Shown here one piece after another: positions 6,962-14,895 of a DNA stretch of 64,000 bases. Position 1 is the stretch's first letter, and each line of letters opens with the position of its first letter. Below the pieces are notes generated by a model that was not told the DNA's origin, did no database searches, and was given only the letters and a program-made list of their open reading frames with translations. This DNA comes from JACVRW01 sp035650215 (GTDB taxonomy: Bacteria; Actinomycetota; Thermoleophilia; Solirubrobacterales; Thermoleophilaceae): contig DASRIC010000054.1 in NCBI GenBank assembly GCA_035650215.1, positions 1-64,000 of the forward strand, read 5' to 3'. A program made the translations under genes and the position numbers.

Positions 6962-8227
6962 ATGGCCGACGTCCAGCCGCTCCAGACCCTCCGCTACGAG
7001 ACCTCGGTCGCCGGCCCGCTGGACAGCCTGATCGCGCCGCCCTACGACGTGATCGACGCGCGGTTGCGCGCCGAGCTGGTCGCCTCGAGTCCGTACAACG
7101 TGGTGGAGATCGACCTGCCTGAGAGCTCGGAGCGCGACCCCTACGAGCACGCGGCGCGCACGATGGAGGAGTGGCTCGCGGACGGCGTGCTCGTGCGCGA
7201 GCGCCAGCCGGCCCTGTGGGTGCTGCGTCAGGACTACACGGCCCCCGACGGCAGCGGTCGCACCCGCACCGGGATCCTCGGGCGCGTGCGGGTGGAGGAC
7301 TACGGCGCCGGCCGCATCCGGCCGCACGAGCGCACCCATCCAGGTCCGAAGGAGGACCGGCTTCGCCTGACCCGCGCCACCCGCGCGAACCTCTCTCCCA
7401 TCTTCAGCCTCTTCCCCGACGAGAGCGGCGGTGCCCGCGAGGCGCTCGAGCGCGCGGTCGAGCAAGAGCCGTTCGCGGAGGCGCGCGACCACAAGGGCAC
7501 CCTCAACACCCTGTGGCGGGTGACCGACGCGGACGCGATCGCCGCGCTCCAGGGTGCGCTCGCGGACGCCGAGCTCCTGATCGCCGACGGCCATCACCGC
7601 TACGAGACCGCCCGCACGTACGCGGATGAGGTGGGAGGCGAAGGTGACCACCGCTACGCGCTGATGCTGCTCTGCTCGCTCTCCGATCCGGGCCTGCTCG
7701 TGTTCCCCACCCACCGGCTCCTCACCGGCCTGAAGGACGACACATCCAGGCAGCTCGCGATCCGGGACGCCGCCAAGCGCCACTTCGACGTCGAGCCGCT
7801 TGGCAGCACGGCCGAGCTCGAGCCGGGCCCGAACGGGCGCGTGGCGTTCGGCTACATGGACAGCTTCCACCGACAGCCCTACCGCCTGACGCTGCGCGAG
7901 CAGGCGGCGGCCGACCGCGCCCTCGAGGGCATGCCGGATCCCTACCGGCGCCTCGACACCGCCGTTCTCGAGGCGCTCTTCCTGCGCGACGCGCTCGGCA
8001 TGTCCGAGGACGACATCTCCCACCTGCGCGGGCTCGCCTACTCGGGGAGCCTCGACGACGCGATCGAGCGCGTTGAGTCGGGCGCCGCCGATGCCGGCTT
8101 CTTCATGCGCGCCACCCCGATCGAGCAGGTGCGCGAAGTGGCCGTGGCCGGCGAGTCGATGCCGCCCAAGTCGACCTTCTTCTACCCGAAGGTCCCCACC
8201 GGTCTCGTGTTCAATCCGCTGGCGTGA
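6962..8227 (+). CDS. DUF1015 family protein
   Basis: The 421-residue protein fits DUF1015 along its whole length: the N-terminal PLQTLRYE and LIAPPYDVID region, ERTHPGPKEDRL near residue 125, and ADGHHRYETA near residue 210, the family's most conserved motif. Some DUF1015 members are ADP/ATP-dependent serine kinases (SerK/SbnI), so a small-molecule kinase role is possible but unproven here. ATG 6962 is the natural start. It is divergent from the TetR operon and overlaps the next gene by four bases (GTGA). Confidence 0.85.
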   Translation: MADVQPLQTLRYETSVAGPLDSLIAPPYDVIDARLRAELVASSPYNVVEIDLPESSERDPYEHAARTMEEWLADGVLVRERQPALWVLRQDYTAPDGSGRTRTGILGRVRVEDYGAGRIRPHERTHPGPKEDRLRLTRATRANLSPIFSLFPDESGGAREALERAVEQEPFAEARDHKGTLNTLWRVTDADAIAALQGALADAELLIADGHHRYETARTYADEVGGEGDHRYALMLLCSLSDPGLLVFPTHRLLTGLKDDTSRQLAIRDAAKRHFDVEPLGSTAELEPGPNGRVAFGYMDSFHRQPYRLTLREQAAADRALEGMPDPYRRLDTAVLEALFLRDALGMSEDDISHLRGLAYSGSLDDAIERVESGAADAGFFMRATPIEQVREVAVAGESMPPKSTFFYPKVPTGLVFNPLA

Positions 8228-8778
8228 AGATCTACACGCGCAAGGGCGACGACGGCATGACCGGGCTCTGGTACGGCGGCCGGGTGCCCAAGCACGCGGG
8301 TCGCCCCGAGGCCTACGGCTCGATCGACGAGGCCGCCTCGGCACTCGGCCTCGCGCGCGCCGCCGCGGACCGTGGCGGAGAGCTGTACGCGGACATCCTG
8401 CGCCTGCAGAACGAGCTGTTCGTTGCCGGTGCCGAGCTGGCCACCGCGCCGGAGGCGGCGGGCCGGCTCGAGGCCGGCGTGTCGAAGGTCACGGCCGCGA
8501 TGGCGGAGCGGCTCGAAACGGACATCGACCGGTACATGGAGCGCGTCGAGCTGCCACCCAAGTTCGTGATCCCGGGCGGCACGGAGCTGTCCGCGCGGCT
8601 CGATGTGGCGCGCACGGCGGTCAGGCGCGCCGAGCGCCGGGTAGCGGCGCTGAGCGACGAGGGCGAGCTCGCCGACGCGACCGTGCTCACCTACCTCAAC
8701 CGGCTCTCGGACGCGCTCTTCGCGATGGCGCGCTTCGCCGACGAGCCCGACCCGGAGCTCTTCGAGGGGAGACGATGA
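8224..8778 (+). CDS. Cob(I)yrinic acid a,c-diamide/cob(I)alamin adenosyltransferase, PduO type
   Basis: The 184-residue protein has the PduO-type ATP-binding N-terminus (TRKGDDGMTGLWYGGRVPK), the AYGSIDEA motif at about 31-38 and the C-terminal helix LTYLNRLSDALFAMARF. It transfers the adenosyl group of ATP to cob(I)alamin to make coenzyme B12. The acyl-CoA genes in the window do not include a B12-dependent mutase, so its user lies elsewhere. GTG 8224 overlaps the DUF1015 stop. Confidence 0.9.
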   Translation: MKIYTRKGDDGMTGLWYGGRVPKHAGRPEAYGSIDEAASALGLARAAADRGGELYADILRLQNELFVAGAELATAPEAAGRLEAGVSKVTAAMAERLETDIDRYMERVELPPKFVIPGGTELSARLDVARTAVRRAERRVAALSDEGELADATVLTYLNRLSDALFAMARFADEPDPELFEGRR

Positions 8779-9170
8779 GAGCGAAGTCGATCCGAGTGAA
8801 CACGAGGCTCAAGCAGCAGGTGTCCGTGCGCGAGCACCGCCTGACCGTCGACGAGCCGGAGGACGAGGGCGGCGACGACGCCGGGCCGAGCCCGCAGGAG
8901 CTGCTCGCCGCGAGCCTCGCCTCGTGCACGGCGATCACGATGGAGATGTACGCCAACCGCAAGGGCTGGGACGTGGGCGAGATGACCGTCGACGTGCAGT
9001 ACGAGCCCGCTCAGCGGGGCTCCCCCACGCGCTTCGTGATGAACGTGAACATGTCGAAGGAGCTGCCCGAGGACCAGCGCGAGCGGCTGATGCAGATCGC
9101 CGCCAAGTGCCCCGTGCACCGCGCGCTCGAGAGCGAGGTCATGTTCGACGAGAAGGTGACGTTGATTTAG
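8775..9170 (+). CDS. OsmC/Ohr family protein
   Basis: A 131-residue OsmC-like protein with both conserved cysteines: one in LAASLASCTAITMEMYANRK and one in IAAKCPVHRALE. OsmC proteins act as thiol-dependent peroxidases on organic hydroperoxides. The N-terminal beta region keeps the DEPEDEGGDDAGPSPQELL lead-in typical of the family. It starts at ATG 8775 with an ATGA overlap, so it is co-translated with the adenosyltransferase. It ends 2 bases before the convergent GNAT gene's stop. Confidence 0.88.
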   Translation: MRAKSIRVNTRLKQQVSVREHRLTVDEPEDEGGDDAGPSPQELLAASLASCTAITMEMYANRKGWDVGEMTVDVQYEPAQRGSPTRFVMNVNMSKELPEDQRERLMQIAAKCPVHRALESEVMFDEKVTLI

Positions 9171-9172
9171 AT

Positions 9173-9931
9173 CTAGGCGGCGGCCCGCGCGCGCTCCCAC
9201 ATCTGGAAGCGCCCGAGCGCTCGGTAGCCGGCGCGCTCGTAGACCGGGAGGCCGAGCTTCGTTGCGATCAGCGTGGTGCTGCGGGAGCCGCGCTCGGCGG
9301 CGTCGGCGAGGGCGTGCGCGAGCAGCTTGCCGGCAACCCCCCGGCCGCGCGCCTGCGGCAGCACCGCGACGAGCTGGACCTCGGCGTTGCCCTCATGGTC
9401 GATCGTGGCGAGGCAGCCCTCGGGCTCGCCGTCGCTGTTCGCGAGGTAGATGTGCGCGGCGCCGTCGGGGAGCCGCCGGAGCCCGCGCGAGAACGAGTCG
9501 TCGCCGAACGGATAGGAGGCGTCGTTGAGCCGCCCCAGGGTGGCTAGGTCGCCATCCCGCCGCCAGTCCGGCAGGGCTTCCTGCGCCGGGCGCTCGATCG
9601 CGCCCGGCTCGAGCGCTCGGGCCATCGCCGCCGGCTCCGCGTCGAGCACGTGGCCGCGCGCCCGCAGCAGGGCGGCAGCCCGCTCGTCACCCGGCGGCAC
9701 CCACACGGTCCAGCTCGCGCCGATGCCGGCGTACGCGGTCTCGAGCTCCTCGTAGGCCGCCGCGAGGGCGTCCGGGCGCCTGTAGAGCACGGCGTTGATC
9801 ACCGCGCGCTCGGGCGTAGCGGGAACCAGGCTTGCCAGCACGCCGTCCGGCTCGAGCACGCGCGCGCCGTCCGAGGCAGCGCCCACGAGCCGGTACCAGT
9901 GGAACATCGACTCGAGGACGCGGTCGAGCAC
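9173..9931 (-). CDS. GNAT family N-acetyltransferase
   Basis: This 252-residue protein carries a GNAT domain in its C-terminal half, with the acetyl-CoA loop LPQARGRGVAGKLLAHALAD and the following YERAGYRALGRF element. The N-terminal 120 residues look like a degenerate second GNAT-like fold. The substrate is unknown. GTG 9931 directly abuts the stop of the nicotinamidase-like gene, so the two are likely one transcript. Confidence 0.8.
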   Translation of the reverse strand: MLDRVLESMFHWYRLVGAASDGARVLEPDGVLASLVPATPERAVINAVLYRRPDALAAAYEELETAYAGIGASWTVWVPPGDERAAALLRARGHVLDAEPAAMARALEPGAIERPAQEALPDWRRDGDLATLGRLNDASYPFGDDSFSRGLRRLPDGAAHIYLANSDGEPEGCLATIDHEGNAEVQLVAVLPQARGRGVAGKLLAHALADAAERGSRSTTLIATKLGLPVYERAGYRALGRFQMWERARAAA

Positions 9932-10471
9932 TTAGCTGATCGCTGCGCCGGCGGCGCCGAGCTCCTCGAGCGCCCGCTCGGAGTCCCCGGGCTGGACGTC
10001 GATCCCGCGAATGCCGGCGCGGTCGACGGTCACCCGGAAGCCCTCGCGGAGCGCGTCGAGCGCGGTGCTGCGCACGCAGTAGTCGGTGGCCAGGCCCACC
10101 ACCGTGAGCTCGTCGACCGAGTTGCGGCGCAGCACGTCGGCGAGCTCCGTCTCCTCGAACCCCGAGTAGCCCTCGAGCTCGGGCGTGTAGCCGGCGTTCA
10201 CCACGGCGTCGACGTGCTCGCGATCGAGCGACGGGTGGAGCTCCGCGCCCTCGCTGCCCTGAACGCAGTGTGGCGGCCAGGGGCCACCCTGGGCGGCGAA
10301 CGAATGGTGGTCCGCCGGGTGCCAGTCGCGCGTGGCCACCACCAGGTCGAACTCCCCCGAGTCGATCAGCTCGTTCACGCGCGGGGCGATCGCGTCGCCG
10401 TCCGGCACGGCCAGCGCGCCGCCCTCCGTGAAGTCGTTCTGGAAGTCGATGATCAGCAGGGCCCGTGCCAT
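9932..10471 (-). CDS. pncA: Isochorismatase-fold nicotinamidase-like protein (catalytic Lys missing)
   Basis: The 179-residue protein closely follows nicotinamidase: Asp9 in LLIIDFQNDF, the metal site Asp49/His51/His55 in TRDWHPADHHSF and His68 in WPPHCVQG, and the nucleophile Cys132 in LATDYCVRSTALDA. Nicotinamidases convert nicotinamide to nicotinate for NAD salvage. The usual triad Lys, in the motif K-G before YSGF, is replaced: VVNAGYT places Ala93 there. It may be a divergent enzyme, a weak one, or one using another base. ATG 10471 is the start; 20 bases separate it from the divergent Nudix gene. Confidence 0.8.
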   Translation of the reverse strand: MARALLIIDFQNDFTEGGALAVPDGDAIAPRVNELIDSGEFDLVVATRDWHPADHHSFAAQGGPWPPHCVQGSEGAELHPSLDREHVDAVVNAGYTPELEGYSGFEETELADVLRRNSVDELTVVGLATDYCVRSTALDALREGFRVTVDRAGIRGIDVQPGDSERALEELGAAGAAIS

Positions 10472-10491
10472 GGCTCTCGGATAATAGGTCC

Positions 10492-11034
10492 GTGCGGGAG
10501 TACCTCCTGACACCCGAGGAGGCGGCGGCGCTCGACGCGCCCGGCTCGAAGGACGCCGCCGTGCTCGTGCCGCTCATGCGCGACCCGCTGACGGCCGTGT
10601 TCACCGAGCGGCGGGCCGACCTGCGCCGCCACGCCGGCGAGATCTCGTTCCCCGGCGGGCGCCAGGACCATCCCGACGAGGACCTCCGCGCCACCGCGCT
10701 GCGGGAGGCCGAGGAGGAGATCGGCCTGAGCCCGGCGCGCGTCGAGCTGGTGGGCGCGCTCCCGCCCGTGGGCACCTTCGTGACCGGCTACCGGATCCAC
10801 CCGTTCGTGGGCCTGATCGAACGCGGCCAGGCCTGGCGCCGCCAGGCCACCGAGGTCGAGCAGATATTCGAGTTCACCCTCGACGAGCTCGTGGAGGGCC
10901 ACGAGATGAGGCGGCTAATTCGCAAGGGCGTGCCGATCAAGACGCCCACCTACACCGTGGCCGGCCACCTCGTCTGGGGCGCGACAGCGCGGATCGTGCA
11001 GTCGCTCCTCGAGCGGCTCGCCCCGATGATCTGA
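10492..11034 (+). CDS. Nudix hydrolase of the CoA pyrophosphatase (NudL/UPF0035) group
   Basis: The 180-residue protein has the NudL-specific lead LRRHAGEISFPGGRQD and a Nudix box ending LREAEEEIGL. The family cleaves CoA and CoA esters to phosphopantetheine and 3',5'-ADP, which fits a genome region rich in acyl-CoA enzymes. The spacing between the first glycines and REAEEE is one residue longer than the basic Nudix pattern, as seen in UPF0035. GTG 10492 is the likely start; it is divergent from the nicotinamidase-like gene. Confidence 0.8.
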   Translation: MREYLLTPEEAAALDAPGSKDAAVLVPLMRDPLTAVFTERRADLRRHAGEISFPGGRQDHPDEDLRATALREAEEEIGLSPARVELVGALPPVGTFVTGYRIHPFVGLIERGQAWRRQATEVEQIFEFTLDELVEGHEMRRLIRKGVPIKTPTYTVAGHLVWGATARIVQSLLERLAPMI

Positions 11035-11036
11035 TG

Positions 11037-11082
11037 CCGGCCAGGTGCCACGGGGGTCCGGGGGCGCGAGCCCCCGGGTGGC
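11037..11082 (+). repeat. Palindromic element A, copy 1 (bidirectional terminator-like)
   Basis: A 46-base element filling the whole gap between two convergent stops (nudL-like, ending at 11034, and rhodanese, ending at 11083). Its core, 11058-11077, is CCGGGGGC-GCGA-GCCCCCGG, an 8-bp stem with a GNRA-type loop. Almost the same 46 bases occur inverted at 34819-34864. There is no T-run, so if it terminates transcription it does so as a bare stem. Confidence 0.75.
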
Positions 11083-11928
11083 TTAGACGTCCTTCTCGAT
11101 CGGGACGTCCACGAGGTTGCCCCACTCGGTCCACGAGCCGTCGTAGTTCTTCACGTCGTCGCTGCCGAGCAGCTCGTGCAGCACGAACCAGGTGTGGGCG
11201 GAGCGCTCACCGATCCGGCAGTAGGCGATCACCGGGTTCGACGCGTCGAGCACGCCCCTCGAGCTGTAGAGCTCGCGCAGCTCGTCGGCTGACTTGAAGG
11301 TCCCGTCCTCCTTGACCGCCTGGGCCCAAGGCACCGACGCCGCGCCCGGTATGTGCCCGGCGCGCTGGGCGCCCTCCTGCTCGTAGCCCGCCATGGCGAT
11401 CAGCTCGCCCGAGTACTCCTGGGGCGAGCGCACGTCCACGAGGCGCGTGCTCGAGTCGAGCGCCGCCAGCACCTCGTCGCGGCGGGCGCGGATGGCGGTG
11501 TCGCCCTCGGTGGCGGCGAACTGCTGCGGCTCGTAGCGCGGCACGTCAGTAGAGGTCGGCCGGCCCTCGGAGATCCACTTCTCGCGCGGGCCATTCATCA
11601 GCCGGACGTTGTCGTGCCCGTAGTAGCGCAGGTACCAGTAGGTGTAGGCGGCGAACCAGTTGTTGCGGTCCCCGTACAGCACGACGGTGTGGTCGTTCGA
11701 GACCCCACGGCCGCCGAACAGCTCGCCGAACTCGCCGGGGCCGAGGAAGTCGCGCTTGACCTGATCCTGGAGATCCCGCTTCCAGTCGAATCCGATCGCT
11801 CCGGGGATGTGCGCTTCTGCATATAGCGACGGGTTCTCGTCCACCTCGACAATGCGGATCGAGTCGTCCGAGAGGTGGTTCTCCACCCACTGCGTGTCTA
11901 CTAGGACATCCTTCGCGTAATCGGCCAC
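11083..11928 (-). CDS. sseA: Tandem-rhodanese sulfurtransferase
   Basis: This 281-residue protein has two rhodanese domains. The N-domain (about 5-125) has no active cysteine and reads VVLYGDRNNW at the equivalent site. The C-domain (about 145-280) has the active loop AYCRIGERSAHTW with Cys237. This architecture matches thiosulfate or 3-mercaptopyruvate sulfurtransferases (CysA/SseA) common in actinobacteria. It is cytoplasmic, since no signal is seen. It follows two small leftward genes by 20 bases. Confidence 0.9.
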   Translation of the reverse strand: MADYAKDVLVDTQWVENHLSDDSIRIVEVDENPSLYAEAHIPGAIGFDWKRDLQDQVKRDFLGPGEFGELFGGRGVSNDHTVVLYGDRNNWFAAYTYWYLRYYGHDNVRLMNGPREKWISEGRPTSTDVPRYEPQQFAATEGDTAIRARRDEVLAALDSSTRLVDVRSPQEYSGELIAMAGYEQEGAQRAGHIPGAASVPWAQAVKEDGTFKSADELRELYSSRGVLDASNPVIAYCRIGERSAHTWFVLHELLGSDDVKNYDGSWTEWGNLVDVPIEKDV

Positions 11929-11948
11929 GGCGATGACATTACCCAGGT

Positions 11949-12419
11949 CTAGGCCAGCAGCCCCTCGACCGCGCCGGTCATCGCCTCGAGCCAGCCGTCG
12001 CCGGGTGCGACGTCGACCACTTCAACCGGGATGTGCCAGGTGGTCGACGCCTCCCGCACGATCGCCGCGCCGGCGGCCAGCAGCTCGGGATCGACCGTCC
12101 CGGCCGCCTCGTAGATTAGCGCCCGGACCGGCGTGTCCACGAGCCGCTCCGTGAGCGTGCGCAGCCGGTCCCCGTGCAGGGCGGGCGTGGCGACGGCGTC
12201 GCCCATCAGCCAGCACACGAGCGTCACGCCGGCGAGCGCCCCCGTCACGCCGCCGAGCCGGTCCGGGTCGGCCACGATCCCCTCGGCGCCGGCAGCCTCG
12301 ATATCCGGCACCCGCGCGCGATTGCGCGTGGTGCCGCGCACGGCGTGTCCCGCGGCCACCAACTCGGCGGCGAGCGAGCGCCCGCGGCAGCCGCAGCCCA
12401 CGATCAGGATGCGCGCCAC
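11949..12419 (-). CDS. Short Rossmann-fold NAD(P)-binding protein
   Basis: The 156-residue protein opens with a dinucleotide-binding loop variant (ILIVGCGCRGRSLAAELVAA) and ends where longer SDR-type epimerases would continue. It has no SDR catalytic YxxxK. It is probably a single-domain NAD(P)-binding protein of unknown reaction. GTG 12419 lies 4 bases after the stop of the small membrane gene, so the two are co-transcribed. Confidence 0.65.
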   Translation of the reverse strand: MARILIVGCGCRGRSLAAELVAAGHAVRGTTRNRARVPDIEAAGAEGIVADPDRLGGVTGALAGVTLVCWLMGDAVATPALHGDRLRTLTERLVDTPVRALIYEAAGTVDPELLAAGAAIVREASTTWHIPVEVVDVAPGDGWLEAMTGAVEGLLA

Positions 12420-12423
12420 CGCG

Positions 12424-12723
12424 TCAGTCGTGGCCGCGCGCGCGGCGCCGGAGCTCCTCGCGCCAGCGCTCGTCGTCGGCCACCTGCGCGCGCACGTCGT
12501 CCTCGGTCAGCTCAGGGCGCCCGCTGGCCCGGCGGCGGGCGTTCTGGGCCTCGAGCATCTGGTCCACGTCCTCGAGCTCGAGCTCGGCCTCGACCTCGGG
12601 TGAGCGCGTGGGGCGCCAGTCCACCTGCTCGGCGCCGCTGCCCGGGTACCACTTGCCGAGGGCGAGGAATATCCCGAGCAGCACGAGCCCCCCGAAGAGG
12701 ACGAAAGCCCCGAACTCGTCCAT
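12424..12723 (-). CDS. Small membrane-anchored hypothetical protein
   Basis: The 99-residue protein has one N-terminal membrane helix (FGAFVLFGGLVLLGIFLALG, residues 4-23) and an acidic, then Arg-rich cytoplasmic tail with coiled-coil-like heptads. It is not recognised. ATG 12723 is 26 bases from the divergent thiolase start, so the two promoters must overlap. Confidence 0.65.
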   Translation of the reverse strand: MDEFGAFVLFGGLVLLGIFLALGKWYPGSGAEQVDWRPTRSPEVEAELELEDVDQMLEAQNARRRASGRPELTEDDVRAQVADDERWREELRRRARGHD

Positions 12724-12749
12724 CCGGGCGAGTGTACGCTTGCCGCCGC

Positions 12750-13956
12750 ATGCCCGAGGCCGTGATCGTCGATGCCCTACGCACCCCGATCGGGCGCCAT
12801 GCCGGCGTGCTGTCGGGCGTCCCCCCCGACGACCTGGCCGCCCACGTGATCCAGGCCGCGGTGGAGCGCGGCGGGCTCGACCCGGCGAGCGTCGACGACG
12901 TGTACATGGGCGCCACCAACGCGGCGGGTGAGGACAACCGCAACGTGGCACGGATGGCCTCGCTGCTGGCGGGTCTGCCGGTCGAGGTGCCCGGCGTGAC
13001 GGTCAACCGGCTCTGCGCGTCCGGCCTCGAGGCGGTCGTGCAGGGCGCCCGCCAGATCCGTCTGGGCGACGCGGATCTCGTGCTTGCCGGAGGCGTCGAG
13101 TCGATGTCGCGGGCGCCGCTCGTGATGCTCAAGCCCGAGCGCGGCTTTGCGCGCGGGACCCCCGAGCTGGCGGACACCACGATCGGCTGGCGCTTCGTGA
13201 ACCCGCGCATGGCCGAGCGCTACTCCACCGTGTCGATGGGCGAGATAGCCGAGAACGTGGCTGGAGCGCTACGGCGTGTCGCGGGAGGACCAGGACGCGC
13301 TCGCGCTCGAGTCCCACCGGCGCGCGCTGGCAGCGGCCGAGGCCGGTCGCCTCGACCACGAGATCGTGACGGTCGACGTGCTCCAGCCCGAGGGGGCGCC
13401 GCTCACCGTGCACGCCGACGAGGGCCCGCGTCCCGACACCTGCCTCGAGCGCCTGGCCGCCCTCAAGCCGGTGTTCCGCGAGGGCGGCAGCGTGACCGCC
13501 GGCAACTCGTCGCAGATCAACGACGGCGCCGCCTGCGTCACGTTGATGAGCGGTGCGCGTGCGCGCGAGCTCGGCAAGGAGCCGCTCGCCCGGATCGTGG
13601 CGAGCGCCGCGGCGGGTGTCGATCCCGCCTACATGGGAATCGGCCCGGTGCCTGCCACCCGCGGGGCGCTCGCCCGCGCCGGACTCGAGCCCGCCGACAT
13701 CGACCTGGTGGAGCTGAACGAGGCATTCGCGTCCCAAGTGCTCGCCTCGATGCGCGAGCTCGGCTTCGACCACGACCGCCTCAACGTGAACGGCGGAGCG
13801 ATCGCCATCGGCCACCCGCTCGGCTGCTCGGGAGCGCGCCTGATCGGCACGCTCGCCCACGAGCTGCGCCGCCGTGGCGGCCGATACGGGCTCGCGACGA
13901 TGTGCATCGGCGTGGGAATGGGCATGGCGGCCGTGATCGAGAACTCGGCGGCATAG
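12750..13956 (+). pseudogene. Acetyl-CoA acetyltransferase (thiolase), interrupted by a +1 frameshift
   Basis: Read in two frames, this is a full thiolase of about 400 residues. Frame one (12750 to about 13260) holds VIVDALRTPIGRHAGVLSG and the acyl-accepting Cys89 in VNRLCASGLEAV. Frame two (about 13262 to 13956) holds LNEAFASQVL, GHPLGCSGARL and the second catalytic Cys in MCIGVGMGMA. One extra base near 13260-13263 (in GTGGCTGGAGCGC) breaks the frame between AENVA and ERYGVSRED. All catalytic residues survive, so a sequencing error or a very recent mutation is more likely than old decay. The role is the last step of beta-oxidation, with the genes at 14896-18343. Confidence 0.85.
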
Positions 13957-13971
13957 CGGCCTCGGGCCGGC

Positions 13972-14862
13972 TCACACGCCGTGTTCGCCGCGCCTCTCCG
14001 ATAGCAGCCGAGGAGGTAGTGCGGCCACGAGCGGCTGCAGCACGAGCGCGAGCTCGGAGGCGCTCGGACGCTCCTCAGGGAGCCTTCGCAAGCACGAGAG
14101 GATGGCGTCGGCGAACGCCGAGGGAACCCGCTTCGGCCAGGGGCGAACGTCCTGCACGAGCTGGGGAAAGCGCGTCTCCAGGTCGGTTCCCTCCTCGGTC
14201 GACGCCGGCCTCGGGAACGGCCGCCGGCCCGCGACCGCGTGGTACAGCGTCGCCCCCAGGCCCCAGACGTCGGCTGCGGGCCCCACGTCGCCATCCGGCG
14301 CGCACTGCTCCGGCGCCGCGTAGGCGTTCGTGCCCACGTAGCCCCGTAGGCGGGCGGCCCGCTCGCTCGTGCGGGCGAGCGAGAGGTCGATCACCCGCGG
14401 CGGGATTCCCATCACCAGGTTGTCCGGCTTGAGGTCGAGGTGCACCCAGCCCTCCCCCGCCATGTAGTGGAGCGCGGAGGCCACGTGCAGCGCAAGCGGC
14501 AGCGCCTGGTCGGCGGGCAGCGGACCCGAGCGGCGGATCAGCCTGCGCAGGGTCGGCCCCTCGAGGTGCTCGACCAGCACGTGCGGGTGCGGGGGCTCGA
14601 GCACGGCGTCGAAGGCGCGCAGGATCACCGGATGGGCGAGCGCGTCGAGTGCCTCGGCCTCGCGGCGCAGCCCGCGAAGGGCCGCTTCGTCTTCCGCCTG
14701 GTCGGGTCGCACCACCTTTGCCACCATCGGTGAGAAAAGCCGCTCGTCCCAGACCAGGTAGGCCTCGTAGCGGTTGCCCCCTCCAAGCAGTTTCAGGATG
14801 GAGCGTCCGGGGGCGATCTCGTCGCCCTCGCGCAGCTCCCACGAAGCCTTCGTCTCGGCCAT
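13972..14862 (-). CDS. Soluble Ser/Thr protein kinase with a DLS in place of DFG
   Basis: About 296 residues form a lone Hanks-type kinase domain: a Gly-rich loop variant (LLGGGNRYEAYLVWD), Lys49 in MVAKVV, HLDLKPDN with Asp143, and APEQ further on. The metal-binding DFG is replaced by Asp159-Leu-Ser (VIDLSLART). Asp is kept, so activity is possible. There is no membrane helix, PASTA or other sensor domain. ATG 14862 is preferred; ATG 14874 is an alternative. It is convergent with the thiolase and divergent from the acyl-CoA dehydrogenase, so it sits inside the beta-oxidation cluster. Confidence 0.85.
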   Translation of the reverse strand: MAETKASWELREGDEIAPGRSILKLLGGGNRYEAYLVWDERLFSPMVAKVVRPDQAEDEAALRGLRREAEALDALAHPVILRAFDAVLEPPHPHVLVEHLEGPTLRRLIRRSGPLPADQALPLALHVASALHYMAGEGWVHLDLKPDNLVMGIPPRVIDLSLARTSERAARLRGYVGTNAYAAPEQCAPDGDVGPAADVWGLGATLYHAVAGRRPFPRPASTEEGTDLETRFPQLVQDVRPWPKRVPSAFADAILSCLRRLPEERPSASELALVLQPLVAALPPRLLSERRGEHGV

Positions 14863-14895
14863 CCCCGACAGCATCTTGCAGAATCAGGAACACAC

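Noticed and set aside
8313..8690. Antisense frame in the adenosyltransferase gene
   Set aside because: Ser/Ala/Arg low-complexity translation with no start context; the plus-strand gene has clear PduO motifs.
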